Shown one piece after another: positions 54,594 to 64,000 of a stretch of DNA of 64,000 nucleotides (position 1 is the first letter of the stretch; every line of letters begins with the position of its first letter). The notes beneath the pieces were generated by a model. It was not told the DNA's origin. It did no database searches and was given only the letters and a program-made list of their open reading frames with translations. The stretch lies in the NCBI RefSeq assembly GCF_936943645.1, contig NZ_CAKZJO010000045.1, forward strand, positions 1 to 64,000, in the 5' to 3' direction. Origin of the DNA: an uncultured Bradyrhizobium sp. (lineage in GTDB: Bacteria > Pseudomonadota > Alphaproteobacteria > Rhizobiales > Xanthobacteraceae). Made by a program: the position numbers and the translations under genes.

Positions 54594-56333
54594 ATGAAAA
54601 CTTTCATGACCAGAAAGCAATGGCTACTGTCCGGCTTCGTCGCCTTTACCTGTCTTGCCTCGACCGCCGCCGTGGCCGGCCCGATCGAGAGTTATTCGCC
54701 GGTCACCGCGCAGCGGCTGGAAAATCCGGAGCCAAGCAACTGGATGCTCTATCGACGCACCTATGACGGCCACGGCTACAGCCCGCTCGACCAGATCAAC
54801 ACCTCCAATGTGAAGAACCTCACGCCGGTCTGGACCTTTGCCACCGGCGTCGTCGAAGGCCACGAGGCGCCGCCGATCGTCAACAACGGCGTCATGTTCG
54901 TGGCGACCCCGATGGGGCAGGTGATCGCGTTGAATGCGAAGACCGGCGACGAATATTGGCGCTACAAGCGGCAGCTCCCCGACGATCTGTTCCAGCTGCA
55001 CCCGACCAGCCGCGGCGTCGGCCTCTGGGAGGACAAGCTCTATCTCGCCACCACCGACGATCACGTCGTCGCGCTCGATGCCAAGACCGGCAAGGTGGTG
55101 TGGGACACCAAGGTGCAGGACTACAAGAAGGGCCAGTACATGACCCTGATGCCGCTGATCGTCGACGGCAAGGTCATCGTCGGCGGCTCCGGCGGCGAGT
55201 TCGGCGTGCGCGGCTACGTCGCCGCCTATGACGCCAAGGACGGCAAGGAGCTGTGGCGGACCTTCACCATTCCGGGCGAAGGCGAGCCGGGCCATGAGAC
55301 CTGGCAGGGCGACGACTGGAAGAACGGCGGCGGTTCGGCCTGGATGACCGGCAATTACGACAAGGACACCAAGACGGTCTATTGGGGCGTCGGCAATGCC
55401 GCGCCGTGGCCCGGCGAGACCCATCCCGGCGACAATCTCTACACCTCTTCGGTGCTCGCGCTCGATCCAAACACCGGCAAGATCAAGACCCATCACCAGT
55501 ATCACCAGAACGATTCCTGGGACTGGGACGAGGTCGAGGCACCGATGCTGATCGACCTGCAGCGCGACGGCAAGACCATCAAGAGCCTGGTCCATCCGGG
55601 GCGCGATGCGATCTTCTGGGTGCTCGAGCGCACGCCGACCAAGATCAACTACGTCGCCGGCTGGCCGTTCGTCTCCACCGACGTCTGGAAAGGCATCGAG
55701 CCAGAGAGCGGCAAGCCGATCGTCGATCCCGCGCACAAGCCGGTCATCGGCAAACGCGTCGAGTTCTGTCCGTCGCTGTGGGGCGGCAAGGATTGGCCGT
55801 CGGCGGCCTACAGCCAGAAGACCGGTCTCGTCTACGTGCCCGCCAACGAGAACTTCTGCGGCGGCTTCACCGGCGAGAAGGTCGCGCTCAAGCCGGGCGA
55901 GCTCTGGCTCGGCACCAAGCCGGAGGACATCGGCCTGAAGACCAAGCCGGGCGCGGACCATTTCGGCGAGCTGCAGGCCTGGGATCCTGCGACGGGCAAG
56001 AAGGTGTGGCAGCACAACTTCCCGAAGTCGCAGCTGTTCGGCTCGGTGACGGCGACCGCGGGCGATCTCATCTTCGTCGGCGGCACCAACGACCGCAACT
56101 TCCGCGCGTTCAACGCCAAGACCGGCGAGCTGTTGTGGGAGCAGAAGACCAACTCCGGCATCATGGGCATGCCGGTGTCCTATGAGATCGACGGCACCCA
56201 ATACATCGCGATCCAGTCGGGATGGGGCGTGGACGCCCAGCGCATCCAGGACGCGCTGGTGACCAACAACATCGGCATCGAAGCTAATGTGCCGCAAGGC
56301 GGCGTGATCTGGGTGTTCGCGCTCAAGAAGTAG
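54594..56333 (+). CDS. PQQ-dependent alcohol dehydrogenase with lanthanide-type metal site
   Basis: A 579-residue periplasmic quinoprotein with a signal peptide (cut after about AVA, residue 28) and eight beta-propeller repeats of the AxDxxTGxxxW type (for example ALDAKTGKVVWDTK, AFNAKTGELLWEQ). Metal and active-site residues are Glu202 (SGGEFGVRG), Asn268 (GVGNAAPW) and the pair Asp310-x-Asp312 (NDSWDWDEV). The second Asp is the mark of lanthanide-dependent enzymes. The vicinal Cys-Cys that usually sits over PQQ is not seen where expected (HPTSRGVGL, about 136-144). The substrate is unknown (methanol, ethanol or other alcohols). Confidence 0.88.
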   Translation: MKTFMTRKQWLLSGFVAFTCLASTAAVAGPIESYSPVTAQRLENPEPSNWMLYRRTYDGHGYSPLDQINTSNVKNLTPVWTFATGVVEGHEAPPIVNNGVMFVATPMGQVIALNAKTGDEYWRYKRQLPDDLFQLHPTSRGVGLWEDKLYLATTDDHVVALDAKTGKVVWDTKVQDYKKGQYMTLMPLIVDGKVIVGGSGGEFGVRGYVAAYDAKDGKELWRTFTIPGEGEPGHETWQGDDWKNGGGSAWMTGNYDKDTKTVYWGVGNAAPWPGETHPGDNLYTSSVLALDPNTGKIKTHHQYHQNDSWDWDEVEAPMLIDLQRDGKTIKSLVHPGRDAIFWVLERTPTKINYVAGWPFVSTDVWKGIEPESGKPIVDPAHKPVIGKRVEFCPSLWGGKDWPSAAYSQKTGLVYVPANENFCGGFTGEKVALKPGELWLGTKPEDIGLKTKPGADHFGELQAWDPATGKKVWQHNFPKSQLFGSVTATAGDLIFVGGTNDRNFRAFNAKTGELLWEQKTNSGIMGMPVSYEIDGTQYIAIQSGWGVDAQRIQDALVTNNIGIEANVPQGGVIWVFALKK

Positions 56334-56377
56334 CTCCGCGGGCGGATCGAAGACGGCGGAGCAGCAGGGGGGTGGCG

Positions 56378-56411
56378 AATGCGGCGGACGGCAACGTCCG
56401 CCGCATTTTTT
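56378..56411 (+). terminator. Rho-independent terminator of the PQQ dehydrogenase gene
   Basis: Perfect 12-base arms (aatgcggcggac at 56378-56389 and gtccgccgcatt at 56396-56407) with a 6-base loop, followed by a run of Ts. It lies 45 bases after the dehydrogenase stop. Confidence 0.92.
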
Positions 56412-56445
56412 GCGACGGAATGCGATTGCTCCCGCACCACGAACT

Positions 56446-56530
56446 CGTCATGCCCGGGCTTGTCCCGGGCATCTACGTTCTTGGTGCCGCGGCAAAGGTC
56501 GTGGATGGCCGGGACAGCCCGGCCATGACG
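56446..56530. repeat. Dispersed palindromic repeat (cgtcatgcccggg type)
   Basis: The element starts cgtcatgcccgggc and ends ggccatgacg, with inner cccgggcttgtcccgggc and ggccgggacagcccggcc hairpins. It is a very common intergenic repeat in this genus and sits between the PQQ dehydrogenase and a convergent small gene. Confidence 0.85.
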
Positions 56531-56558
56531 ATGTAGGGCGGTTTGTGCGCTAGGCCCG

Positions 56559-56816
56559 CTACTTCCCCGTCCGCTCCACCTTGTCCTTTTCCTTCTGGTT
56601 CATCTCCTGAACCTTCGGATCTGGATTGTGCTGTCCCGTGGTCTGGGTGGTCGAGGCGGGCGGGGCGTCGGCGTTGGGCAGCGAGTTCTGGTCGGGCGTG
56701 GCGGGGCGCGTCGCGGTGGTCGGCGGCGTCGTATTGCCCTGGGCGAACGCGCCTGCGGCCGTCAAAAGAAAGGCGCTCGACAGCGACACTGCGAGCGCCC
56801 TTGAGATGTTGGTCAT
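56559..56816 (-). CDS. Small secreted low-complexity protein, 85 aa
   Basis: Signal peptide MTNISRALAVSLSSAFLLTAAGAFA. The mature part is rich in Thr, Pro, Asn and Gln (TTPPTTATRPATPDQNSL), followed by a charged end (VQEMNQKEKDKVERTGK). It resembles in plan the 90-residue protein at 48472. It is probably disordered, with an unknown role. It follows the molybdenum dehydrogenase genes on the same strand after 54 bases. Confidence 0.6.
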   Translation of the reverse strand: MTNISRALAVSLSSAFLLTAAGAFAQGNTTPPTTATRPATPDQNSLPNADAPPASTTQTTGQHNPDPKVQEMNQKEKDKVERTGK

Positions 56817-56870
56817 CGATCTGCTCCTGTCAGATCGATGGAAACGGCGCGAGGCCGCTTGTGTTCCGAG

Positions 56871-59198
56871 CTACGCTTCCAATTGCTTGCCGATCGGAAG
56901 CGAGCGGATGCGTTTTCCCGTCGCTGCGAAGATCGCGTTCATCAGCGCGGGCGCAAACGGCGGGACACCGGGCTCGCCGACACCGCTCGGTGGCGTGTCC
57001 GATGCGGGCGGCACGATGTAGACGTTGGTCACGACAGGAGATTCGTCGATTCTGACGACCTGGAAGTCGTCAAAATTCTTCTGCTGCACCTTGCCGTCCC
57101 TGAAGCTGATCTCGCCGTATTTGGCGAGGCTCAGCCCCATGATCGCGGCGCCCTCGATCTGCGAGGCGATGCGCTCGGGGTTGACATAGGTGCCGCAATC
57201 GATCGCGGTGTCGACCCTCGGCACCGTCAGCTTGCCCTTGTCGTCGACGGCGACCTCGACGATGGTCGCGATATAGCTGACGAAGCTGCGGTGCACGGCA
57301 ATGCCTAGACCGTGGCCCTTCGGGACCTTGCGGCCCCATTCGCCCTTCTCGGCGACCAGCTCGACCACCTTGCGCAGGCGCGCGGTGTCGATCGGATAGC
57401 TGTCCTGGGGCTCACCGTAGTTCCAGAGGTCCTTCACGTTCGGCTCGACGATGCGGGGCGAGCCGATCAGCTCGAGCAGCATGTCTTTCTGGTCGCGCCC
57501 CGTCGCCTGCGCGATCTCGCCGACCATCGACTGCACCGCGAAGGCGCGCGGAATGTTCGAGACCGAGCGGAACCAGCCGATGCGGGTATGCGCGGCTGCC
57601 TCCGGATTCTCGCAGGAGATGTTGGCGATCTCGAACGGCATGTCGGCGAGGCCCATGCCGATCTCGAACGGCGCCTGGTGCACCGTGCCGGCGGCAAAGG
57701 TCGAGGCGATGCTGGGCGCCACGCTGCGGTGGCGCCAGGCGATCACCTTGCCGCTCTTGTCGAGACCGGCCTCGATGCGCTCGGCCGAGACCGTGTGCAG
57801 GAAGCCGTTCTGGATGTCGTCCTCCCGCGTCCACTGCACCTTCACCGGCGCGCCGAGCTCCTTCGACAGCAGGGCGGCCTCGAGCGCATAGTCGCATTTC
57901 GACTTGCGGCCGAACCCGCCCCCGAGCAGGGTCACGTTGACCGTGACGTTGCCCTCGGGAATGCCGAGCGTCTTGGCGACGTCGTCACGGGTTCCGCCCG
58001 GGCTCTGCACCGGTGCCCAGATCTCCGCCTTGTCGCCCTTGACGTCGGCGACCGCCACCGGCGGCTCCATGCTGACATGCGCGAGATGCGGGATGTAGTA
58101 CTCGCCGACGATGACCTTGTCGGCGCCCTTCAAGGCCGCATCCGCATCGCCTTCCCGACGCACGACGAGGCCCGGCTTGCGCGAGGCCTCCTCGAGCTCC
58201 TTGCGGAAGGCGACCGAGTCGTACTTGGCGTTGGCGCCGTCGTCCCAGACCAGCTTCAATGCGTTGCGGCCCTTGATCGCCGCGCCGGTGTTGCGGGCGA
58301 TCACCGCGACGCCGCCGAGCGGCTGGAACTTCGACGGCCACGGCCATCCCTGGACCTTCATCACCTTCTCGACGCCGGGAACCTTCAGCGCCGCGTCTGG
58401 ATCGAACGAGACCAGCTTGCCGCCGGTCACCGGCGGACGCGCGATCACGGCGTATTTCATCCCCGGCAACCGCACATCGGCGCCGTAACGCGCCTTGCCG
58501 GTGGTGATGTCGTGGAGATCGACGATGCCGATCTGGCCCTTGGTCAAATAGCGGAAGTCCTTGGCGTCCTTGAGCTTGAGGCCTTCGATCGCGGGCACCG
58601 ATTCCTTGGCGGCATCGGCGGCGAGCTCGCCGAAGCCGAGCTTGCGGTCGCTGGCGCTGTGGACGACCTCGTGATTGACGGCCTTGACCTCGGTCGCCGG
58701 CACGCCCCAGCGCTTCGCCGCGGCCTGTTCCAGCATGGTGCGGGCCGAAGCGCCGATCTGGCGCATCGGAAGCAGATAATGCCGCGTGCTGCGCGAGCCG
58801 TCGGTGTCCTGATTGCCGAACTTGACTTCGTCGCCATGGGCCTGCTGCACCTTGACCCTGGACCAGTCGGCTTCCATCTCCTCGGCCACGATCAGCGGCA
58901 GGCTGGTGCGGACGCCGGTGCCCATCTCGGAACGGTGTCCGACGATGGTGACGACGCCGTCAGGCGCGACCGAAACGAAGACGCGCGGATCGACCACGAC
59001 GCCGTGCGGCATTTTTCCGGCGCCGGTCTCATAGGCAAATGCCTGGCGCGTCATCACGGGGGCGGCGAGCACGAAGCCGCCAGTAACGCCGAGCCCCTTC
59101 AGGATGCTGCGGCGCGAGACCTTCTCGACCTTGATGTGCTTTTCGAACCCACGTTTTTGGAAGTCACGGAGCTTGCCGGGATTGTCGATGAAATTCAT
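56871..59198 (-). CDS. Tat-exported molybdenum aldehyde/isoquinoline dehydrogenase large subunit (IorB type)
   Basis: A 775-residue molybdopterin subunit. The twin-arginine signal reads SRRSILKGLGVTGGFVLAAPV (about 28-48), so it is exported folded. Motifs: GHRSEMGTGVRTSLP, LLGGGFGRKSKCDY (molybdopterin site), RSVSNIPRAFAVQSM and the catalytic Glu in SGVGEPGVPPFAP. It belongs to the IorB/nicotinate/membrane aldehyde dehydrogenase branch, which oxidises aldehydes or N-heterocycles with water as oxygen source. The ATG at 59198 is one base from the stop of the iron-sulfur subunit gene. Because it sits among PQQ alcohol dehydrogenases, an aldehyde substrate is my best inference. Confidence 0.88.
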   Translation of the reverse strand: MNFIDNPGKLRDFQKRGFEKHIKVEKVSRRSILKGLGVTGGFVLAAPVMTRQAFAYETGAGKMPHGVVVDPRVFVSVAPDGVVTIVGHRSEMGTGVRTSLPLIVAEEMEADWSRVKVQQAHGDEVKFGNQDTDGSRSTRHYLLPMRQIGASARTMLEQAAAKRWGVPATEVKAVNHEVVHSASDRKLGFGELAADAAKESVPAIEGLKLKDAKDFRYLTKGQIGIVDLHDITTGKARYGADVRLPGMKYAVIARPPVTGGKLVSFDPDAALKVPGVEKVMKVQGWPWPSKFQPLGGVAVIARNTGAAIKGRNALKLVWDDGANAKYDSVAFRKELEEASRKPGLVVRREGDADAALKGADKVIVGEYYIPHLAHVSMEPPVAVADVKGDKAEIWAPVQSPGGTRDDVAKTLGIPEGNVTVNVTLLGGGFGRKSKCDYALEAALLSKELGAPVKVQWTREDDIQNGFLHTVSAERIEAGLDKSGKVIAWRHRSVAPSIASTFAAGTVHQAPFEIGMGLADMPFEIANISCENPEAAAHTRIGWFRSVSNIPRAFAVQSMVGEIAQATGRDQKDMLLELIGSPRIVEPNVKDLWNYGEPQDSYPIDTARLRKVVELVAEKGEWGRKVPKGHGLGIAVHRSFVSYIATIVEVAVDDKGKLTVPRVDTAIDCGTYVNPERIASQIEGAAIMGLSLAKYGEISFRDGKVQQKNFDDFQVVRIDESPVVTNVYIVPPASDTPPSGVGEPGVPPFAPALMNAIFAATGKRIRSLPIGKQLEA

Positions 59199-59199
59199 G

Positions 59200-59652
59200 T
59201 CACACTCCCGTCGATGCGAGATGGACCGCGTTCTCGATGCGCTGATAGCAACCGCAACGGCAGATGTTGCCGGACATCGCCTCGCGGATCTGGTCATGCG
59301 AGGGCTTCGGGTTCTCCATCAGAAGCGCGGCGGCCTGCATGATCTGGCCAGCCTGGCAGAAGCCGCATTGCGGCACGTTGACCTGGCGCCAGGCCTTTTG
59401 CACGGGATGATCGCCGTTCGGATGCAGTCCCTCGATGGTCGTGACCTCGCGTCCGGCAACGTCGTTGATCGACGTGATGCAGGAGCGCACGGCTTCCTTG
59501 TCGACGATGACGGTGCAGCTGCCGCACAGGGCCTGGCCGCAGCCGAACTTGGTGCCGGTCAGTCCGGCCTCGTCACGCAGGAACCAGAGTAGCGGGAGAT
59601 CCGGGTCGCCATCCCAGCTCTGTTCCTGGCCGTTGATCTTTACCTTGATCAT
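59200..59652 (-). CDS. Molybdenum dehydrogenase [2Fe-2S] subunit (IorA type)
   Basis: A 150-residue protein with the two-cluster layout: GCGQALCGSCTV with a Cys in RSCITS for cluster 1, and CGFCQAGQ with ICRCGCYQR for cluster 2. It has no signal peptide and would be exported by hitch-hiking on the Tat signal of the large subunit. It is the first gene of the two-gene unit. No cytochrome c subunit gene follows, so the electron acceptor is unknown. Confidence 0.92.
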   Translation of the reverse strand: MIKVKINGQEQSWDGDPDLPLLWFLRDEAGLTGTKFGCGQALCGSCTVIVDKEAVRSCITSINDVAGREVTTIEGLHPNGDHPVQKAWRQVNVPQCGFCQAGQIMQAAALLMENPKPSHDQIREAMSGNICRCGCYQRIENAVHLASTGV

Positions 59653-60005
59653 GATCGTCCCTCGCTCTTCATAAGCATGCCAAATTCAAAACGCGCCGAT
59701 GCAGGGCGGCGCCGTGCAAGTTGCGTCGTGTCGTCGCATCCCCTCCGATGAGCCTGCACGGGCAGATCCCGGCAGGGGGGCAGGAACGCGAATCTCGATG
59801 TCCGGATGTGTTCGATACCTCCCGTGCTTGTTCTTGGTTGTATTTCGCGCGGCATCGTGACGGCGCGACCGTAGCAGGGATCGCGCCGGCCCGGTGTTCA
59901 CAGCCGGGTGTTCTCACCGGGAAAAGATTGCATCGATGGTTTGTCAAAAGCAGGGCGCGGCATCACGCCGCGTGAACCCGCGCGTTCGCTGACGGCGAGT
60001 GCAGC

Positions 60006-60045
60006 GAAAAAGGCTTCGTCCGCCAGAATGATTGCGCGGACGAAG
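60006..60045 (-). terminator. Leftward rho-independent terminator of the xoxF-gfa operon
   Basis: cttcgtccgc (60014-60023) and gcggacgaag (60036-60045) form a perfect 10-base stem. Read leftward, the stem is followed by cctttttcgc. It is the likely end of the operon whose last gene stops at 60297. Confidence 0.75.
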
Positions 60046-60215
60046 CAGGATGCCTCAGTCGAGGGAGGGAGAAACGCAGCGGGCCGGGGACTTCGAGTCG
60101 GAAGTTGGCGGCACTGCGCAGTCATTCAGAGACCAGGACTGAGGAGCTGATGCCCTCACAGACGCATGGTACGAAGCGGCGGCATCGCCGCCATGGTCTT
60201 AAAGTGCGGACCGGT

Positions 60216-60251
60216 CCGGCTCGCTGGCGGAGGTCGTCGCCAGCGAGCCGG
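60216..60251. other. Strong 14-base-pair hairpin after gfa
   Basis: ccggctcgctggcg (60216-60229) and cgccagcgagccgg (60238-60251) pair fully around an 8-base loop, 46 bases beyond the gfa stop. It may protect the transcript end or help termination; there is no T-run directly after it. Confidence 0.6.
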
Positions 60252-60296
60252 GGAGGTCTGGCCGAAGCTCGGGCCCGGCCAGCTCGGAGGGCTTTC

Positions 60297-60860
60297 CTAG
60301 GCTGCCTTGGCTTTCGCCACGTGGGTCGCGATCGCGTCCATCAATGCCGGTGACAGGCAATCATAGGGCTCGAGGCCGATTTCCTTCAGCCGCGAACGGA
60401 TGCCCGCCATCTGCTCCGGCTTCACGCCGGATTCGATCACGGAGGAGACGAAGGCGGCGAATTGCGGCGCCTGCGAGCCCTGCTCCTGGAACAGCTCGGG
60501 ATGGATGAAGTCGAGACCGTAGAACGGGTGGCCCTTGTTCTCGATGCGGCCGTACATGTGCGTCCCGCAGGCCTTGCAGGCGTGGCGCTGGATCACCGCG
60601 GAGGGATCGACGACCTGGAGCTTGTCGCCGTTCTCGAGCACGGTGACGTTCTGGCGCGGCACCACGGCGACCACGGAGAACGTCGCGCCCTGCGGCTTCC
60701 AGCATTTGGTGCAGCCGCAGGCATGATTGTGGGCGACGTCGCCCTTGATGCCGACCTTGACGGGGTGGTCCTTGCATTTGCAGACCAGCGTGCCGCCGGC
60801 GAAGCTGCCGCTGCCCTGTTTGAGGCCGTTGTCGATCGATGGATGGAGTGCAACAGTCAT
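60297..60860 (-). CDS. gfa: S-(hydroxymethyl)glutathione synthase
   Basis: A 187-residue zinc protein. Cys-rich segments [22 protein letters not shown] and [13 protein letters not shown] bind the metal sites and define Gfa. It speeds the capture of formaldehyde by glutathione before dehydrogenation. The start ATG at 60860 gives the normal length. It lies 34 bases after the dehydrogenase gene and is the last gene of the operon xoxF-cytochrome-dehydrogenase-gfa. Confidence 0.94.
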   Translation of the reverse strand: MTVALHPSIDNGLKQGSGSFAGGTLVCKCKDHPVKVGIKGDVAHNHACGCTKCWKPQGATFSVVAVVPRQNVTVLENGDKLQVVDPSAVIQRHACKACGTHMYGRIENKGHPFYGLDFIHPELFQEQGSQAPQFAAFVSSVIESGVKPEQMAGIRSRLKEIGLEPYDCLSPALMDAIATHVAKAKAA

Positions 60861-60894
60861 GGGTCGATCCTCCTTGGGGGTGACGTCTTCCGGT

Positions 60895-62004
<1,110 letters not shown>

Positions 62005-62067
62005 CGGTAGCTCCTCAAATTCTCGAAGGGACGCCTGAAACTAAGTCTCAGGCGGGCTTTCGAACGT

Positions 62068-62595
62068 TCACTTCTTGCCCATGCATGAGTCTTCGTTCTT
62101 GGTATAGGCGTCGTTCTTGTCCTCATGCTTGCTCGGTCGAGCGCGGCCCCAGGCCTCGTTGGAGCGGGCGCGCAGATAGACGTAGAGATCGTCCATGTAG
62201 CAGGCGACGTTTGGGTTATCACCGAAGGCCGGCATCACGTTTTCCGAGGCCGTCGAGATATTCTTGCGGCCCGAGGCGACGACGCCGAGAAAATCGGCGT
62301 AGCTCATCGTTTTGAGCGAATCCTTCAGCGCCGGCGCGTAGGTCGAACCCATTCCGTCCGGGCCATGACAGACATGGCAGTCGGAGTGATAGCGGCGGTA
62401 TCCGGAATAGGTGTACCAGTCCACGGATCCGTCGGTAATCTTGTAGGTCGGATTTCCTTCCTTATCGAGCCATTCACCAGTTTCGTTCTGCTTGACGGCA
62501 GTCGGGTCGCCCGAGCCGTCAGCAACAGCAATTCCTCCGGACGCAACCAAGATCATCGCAGCAATGACAGAGCAGATTTTACGCAAGAGATTCAT
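62068..62595 (-). CDS. Periplasmic cytochrome c, probable XoxF electron acceptor
   Basis: A 175-residue protein with a signal peptide (MNLLRKICSVIAAMILVASGGIAVA) and one heme site, CHVCH at 73-77. A Met in NVMPAFGDN is the likely sixth ligand. Position directly after xoxF and the RRYHSDCHVCHGPDGMGS form match the small cytochromes (XoxG/c-L-like) that take electrons from the quinoprotein. 71 bases separate it from xoxF. Confidence 0.9.
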   Translation of the reverse strand: MNLLRKICSVIAAMILVASGGIAVADGSGDPTAVKQNETGEWLDKEGNPTYKITDGSVDWYTYSGYRRYHSDCHVCHGPDGMGSTYAPALKDSLKTMSYADFLGVVASGRKNISTASENVMPAFGDNPNVACYMDDLYVYLRARSNEAWGRARPSKHEDKNDAYTKNEDSCMGKK

Positions 62596-62666
62596 CCTCG
62601 AAGGCATCAGGGGGAGACGAGCCGGCGCGTGGAGTTGATCCACGCGCCGGAGCGATGCTGAGGGGC

Positions 62667-64000
62667 CTAGTTCGGCAGCGAGAACACGGTCAGCGTACCG
62701 CCGAGAGCCGTGTAGTTGCTGAGGGCCGCGTAGCCGCCGACTGCGCCGAGACCTGCGGTCGGATCGGTCAGGCCCGCGGCCAGACCAATGCCGGCCCAGC
62801 CGCCGACGCCGGAGAGCACTGCGACATACTGCTTGCCGCCGTTCTCATAGGTGGTGACGTTGCCAATGATGCCGGAGGGAGTCTTGAACTTGTAGAGCTC
62901 CTTGCCGGTCTTGGCGTCGACCGCCTTGAGGTAGCCTTCGAGCGTGCCGTAGAACACCACGCCGCCGGCGGTTGCGAGCGCACCCGACCAGACCGAGAAC
63001 TGCTCCTTGTTCGACCAGACGATCTTGCCGGTCTTGCCGTCCCAGGCGATGAAGTTACCCATGTGGGTTTCACCCTGCGGCGGATACATCGAGAGCGTCG
63101 CACCCACATAGGGCTGGCCCGCGGTGTAGCTCACCTTGAACGGCTCGTAGTCCATGCAGACGTGGTTGGTCGGAACGTAGAACAGCTGCGTGTCCGGCGA
63201 GTAGGCTGCCGGCTGCTCGTCCTTGGTGCCGAGCGCGGCCGGGCAGATGCCCTTCACGTTGTGGTCCTCGCCCGCCTTGTCGGTCGAAGCTGCGTCGAGC
63301 ACCTTCGGACGACCGTAGGTCGGCGAGTTCTTGTCCATGTCGACGCCGGAGGTCCAGTTCACCTTCGGATCGTACTTTTCGGCGACCAGCAGCTCACCGG
63401 TGGCGCGATCGAGCGTATAGCCGAGGCCGTTACGATCGAAGTGCGTCAGCAGCTTGCGCGCTTGGCCGTTGATCGACTGATCCGAGAGGATCATCTCGTT
63501 GACGCCGTCATAGTCCCACTCGTCGTGGGGCGTCATCTGATAGACCCACTTGGCCATGCCGGTGTCCGGGTTACGTGCCCAGATCGTCATCGACCACTTG
63601 TTGTCGCCGGGACGCTGCTTCGGATTCCAGGTCGAGGGATTGCCCGAGCCGTAGTAGACGAGATTCAGCTCGGGATCGTAGGAGATCCAGCCCCAGGTCG
63701 CGCCGCCGCCGATCTTCCACTGATCGCCTTGCCAGGTCTTGAGGCTCGAGTCCTTGCCGACGGGCTTGCCGAGCGCGGTGGTCTTCTCGGCATCGACCAG
63801 GATCTGATTATCCGGACCTTCCGAGTATCCGCGCCAAGCCAGCTTGCCGGTCTTGATGTCGTAGGCCGACATATGAGCCTGGACGCCGAACTCACCACCG
63901 GAGATGCCGATCAGCACCTTGTCCTTGATGACCATGGGCGCCGACGTGCCGGTCTCGCCCTTGCTCGGATCGCCGTTCTTGCTGGACCAGGCCACCTGGC
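62667..64000 (-). CDS. xoxF: Lanthanide-dependent methanol dehydrogenase XoxF (5' end outside window)
   Basis: The C-terminal 444 residues of a PQQ quinoprotein; the start lies beyond the right edge. Visible XoxF features are [17 protein letters not shown] (metal Glu), [10 protein letters not shown] (metal Asn), the catalytic [11 protein letters not shown] with Asp-Tyr-Asp, the second Asp marking lanthanide use, and the C-terminal GVGGWAG segment. It oxidises methanol, and often formaldehyde, in the periplasm and passes electrons to the adjacent cytochrome c. It is the first visible gene of the operon xoxF-cytochrome-frmA-gfa. Confidence 0.95.
   Translation of the reverse strand, partial: QVAWSSKNGDPSKGETGTSAPMVIKDKVLIGISGGEFGVQAHMSAYDIKTGKLAWRGYSEGPDNQILVDAEKTTALGKPVGKDSSLKTWQGDQWKIGGGATWGWISYDPELNLVYYGSGNPSTWNPKQRPGDNKWSMTIWARNPDTGMAKWVYQMTPHDEWDYDGVNEMILSDQSINGQARKLLTHFDRNGLGYTLDRATGELLVAEKYDPKVNWTSGVDMDKNSPTYGRPKVLDAASTDKAGEDHNVKGICPAALGTKDEQPAAYSPDTQLFYVPTNHVCMDYEPFKVSYTAGQPYVGATLSMYPPQGETHMGNFIAWDGKTGKIVWSNKEQFSVWSGALATAGGVVFYGTLEGYLKAVDAKTGKELYKFKTPSGIIGNVTTYENGGKQYVAVLSGVGGWAGIGLAAGLTDPTAGLGAVGGYAALSNYTALGGTLTVFSLPN

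Larger units (their letters stand above)
59653..60296. other. Intergenic region upstream of the molybdenum dehydrogenase genes
   Basis: About 640 bases without a gene I trust; the frames present lack ribosome sites and family features. It contains a leftward terminator-like hairpin (60006-60045), a second strong hairpin (60216-60251) and presumably the leftward promoter of the iron-sulfur subunit gene near 59660-59800. Confidence 0.5.

Noticed and set aside
59721..60150. Short frames in the gap before the molybdenum dehydrogenase genes
   Set aside because: No ribosome sites, domains or codon preference; they overlap one another on both strands.

Overview
The window is a high-GC, gene-dense alphaproteobacterial chromosome segment, most probably from a Bradyrhizobium close to B. 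japonicum/B. diazoefficiens. The evidence is a B3 metallo-beta-lactamase that closely matches the remembered BJP-1 enzyme, the mix of hut, XoxF/Gfa and LivKHMGF-type loci, and the dispersed palindromic repeats typical of that genus. No phage, insertion sequence, CRISPR array or integrase was seen. All family calls come from motifs and memory of family sequences; no search was run.

Region by region. 0-14.5 kb: housekeeping genes, including a tyrosine phosphatase, a ygfZ-tag-HD operon, dihydroorotase, a sulfurtransferase, two Nudix enzymes, a SRAP/YedK abasic-site protein, a CoA-transferase, a GrdB-like protein, and a Sua5-FAD oxidase-GNAT-NudK operon. A tRNA-Pro(CGG) lies at 14.5 kb, followed by a cluster of very small proteins (one of 37 aa) and an N-carbamoyl-D-amino-acid hydrolase. 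16.9-18.1 kb has no gene: it holds two copies of a palindromic repeat around a stretch rich in hairpins. 18.1-22.8 kb: an Omp85/BamA protein away from the usual bamA neighbours, an AraC regulator and a catalase-like heme protein with altered distal residues.

22.9-33.4 kb is a complete divergent hut (histidine use) locus. hutF-hutC-ABC transporter-M20 hydrolase read leftward and hutI-hutH-hutU rightward, with a perfect 20-bp palindrome between them that is probably the HutC operator. No classical hutG is present, so the M20 hydrolase is a candidate for the last step. 33.4-42.7 kb: a TetR regulator divergent from a three-subunit molybdenum hydroxylase and a five-gene branched-chain-amino-acid-type ABC importer, with two matching operator-like sites between them. 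42.7-52 kb: a GGDEF/EAL protein, the metallo-beta-lactamase, a plug-only fragment of a TonB receptor, a long disordered protein, and tungstate/phosphate-type ABC parts in an odd convergent arrangement without an ATPase.

52-64 kb: hydroxybutyryl-CoA dehydrogenase, a truncated hemoglobin, and then an alcohol/formaldehyde oxidation island. It has a Rieske protein with a PQQ alcohol dehydrogenase, a Tat-exported two-subunit molybdenum aldehyde dehydrogenase type, and the leftward operon xoxF-cytochrome c-glutathione formaldehyde dehydrogenase-gfa, whose xoxF runs off the right edge. Both PQQ enzymes carry the Asp-x-Asp signature of lanthanide-dependent dehydrogenases. The likely flow is periplasmic alcohol oxidation by the PQQ enzymes, electrons to cytochrome c or the Rieske protein, aldehydes to the molybdenum enzyme, and formaldehyde to the cytoplasmic glutathione pathway.
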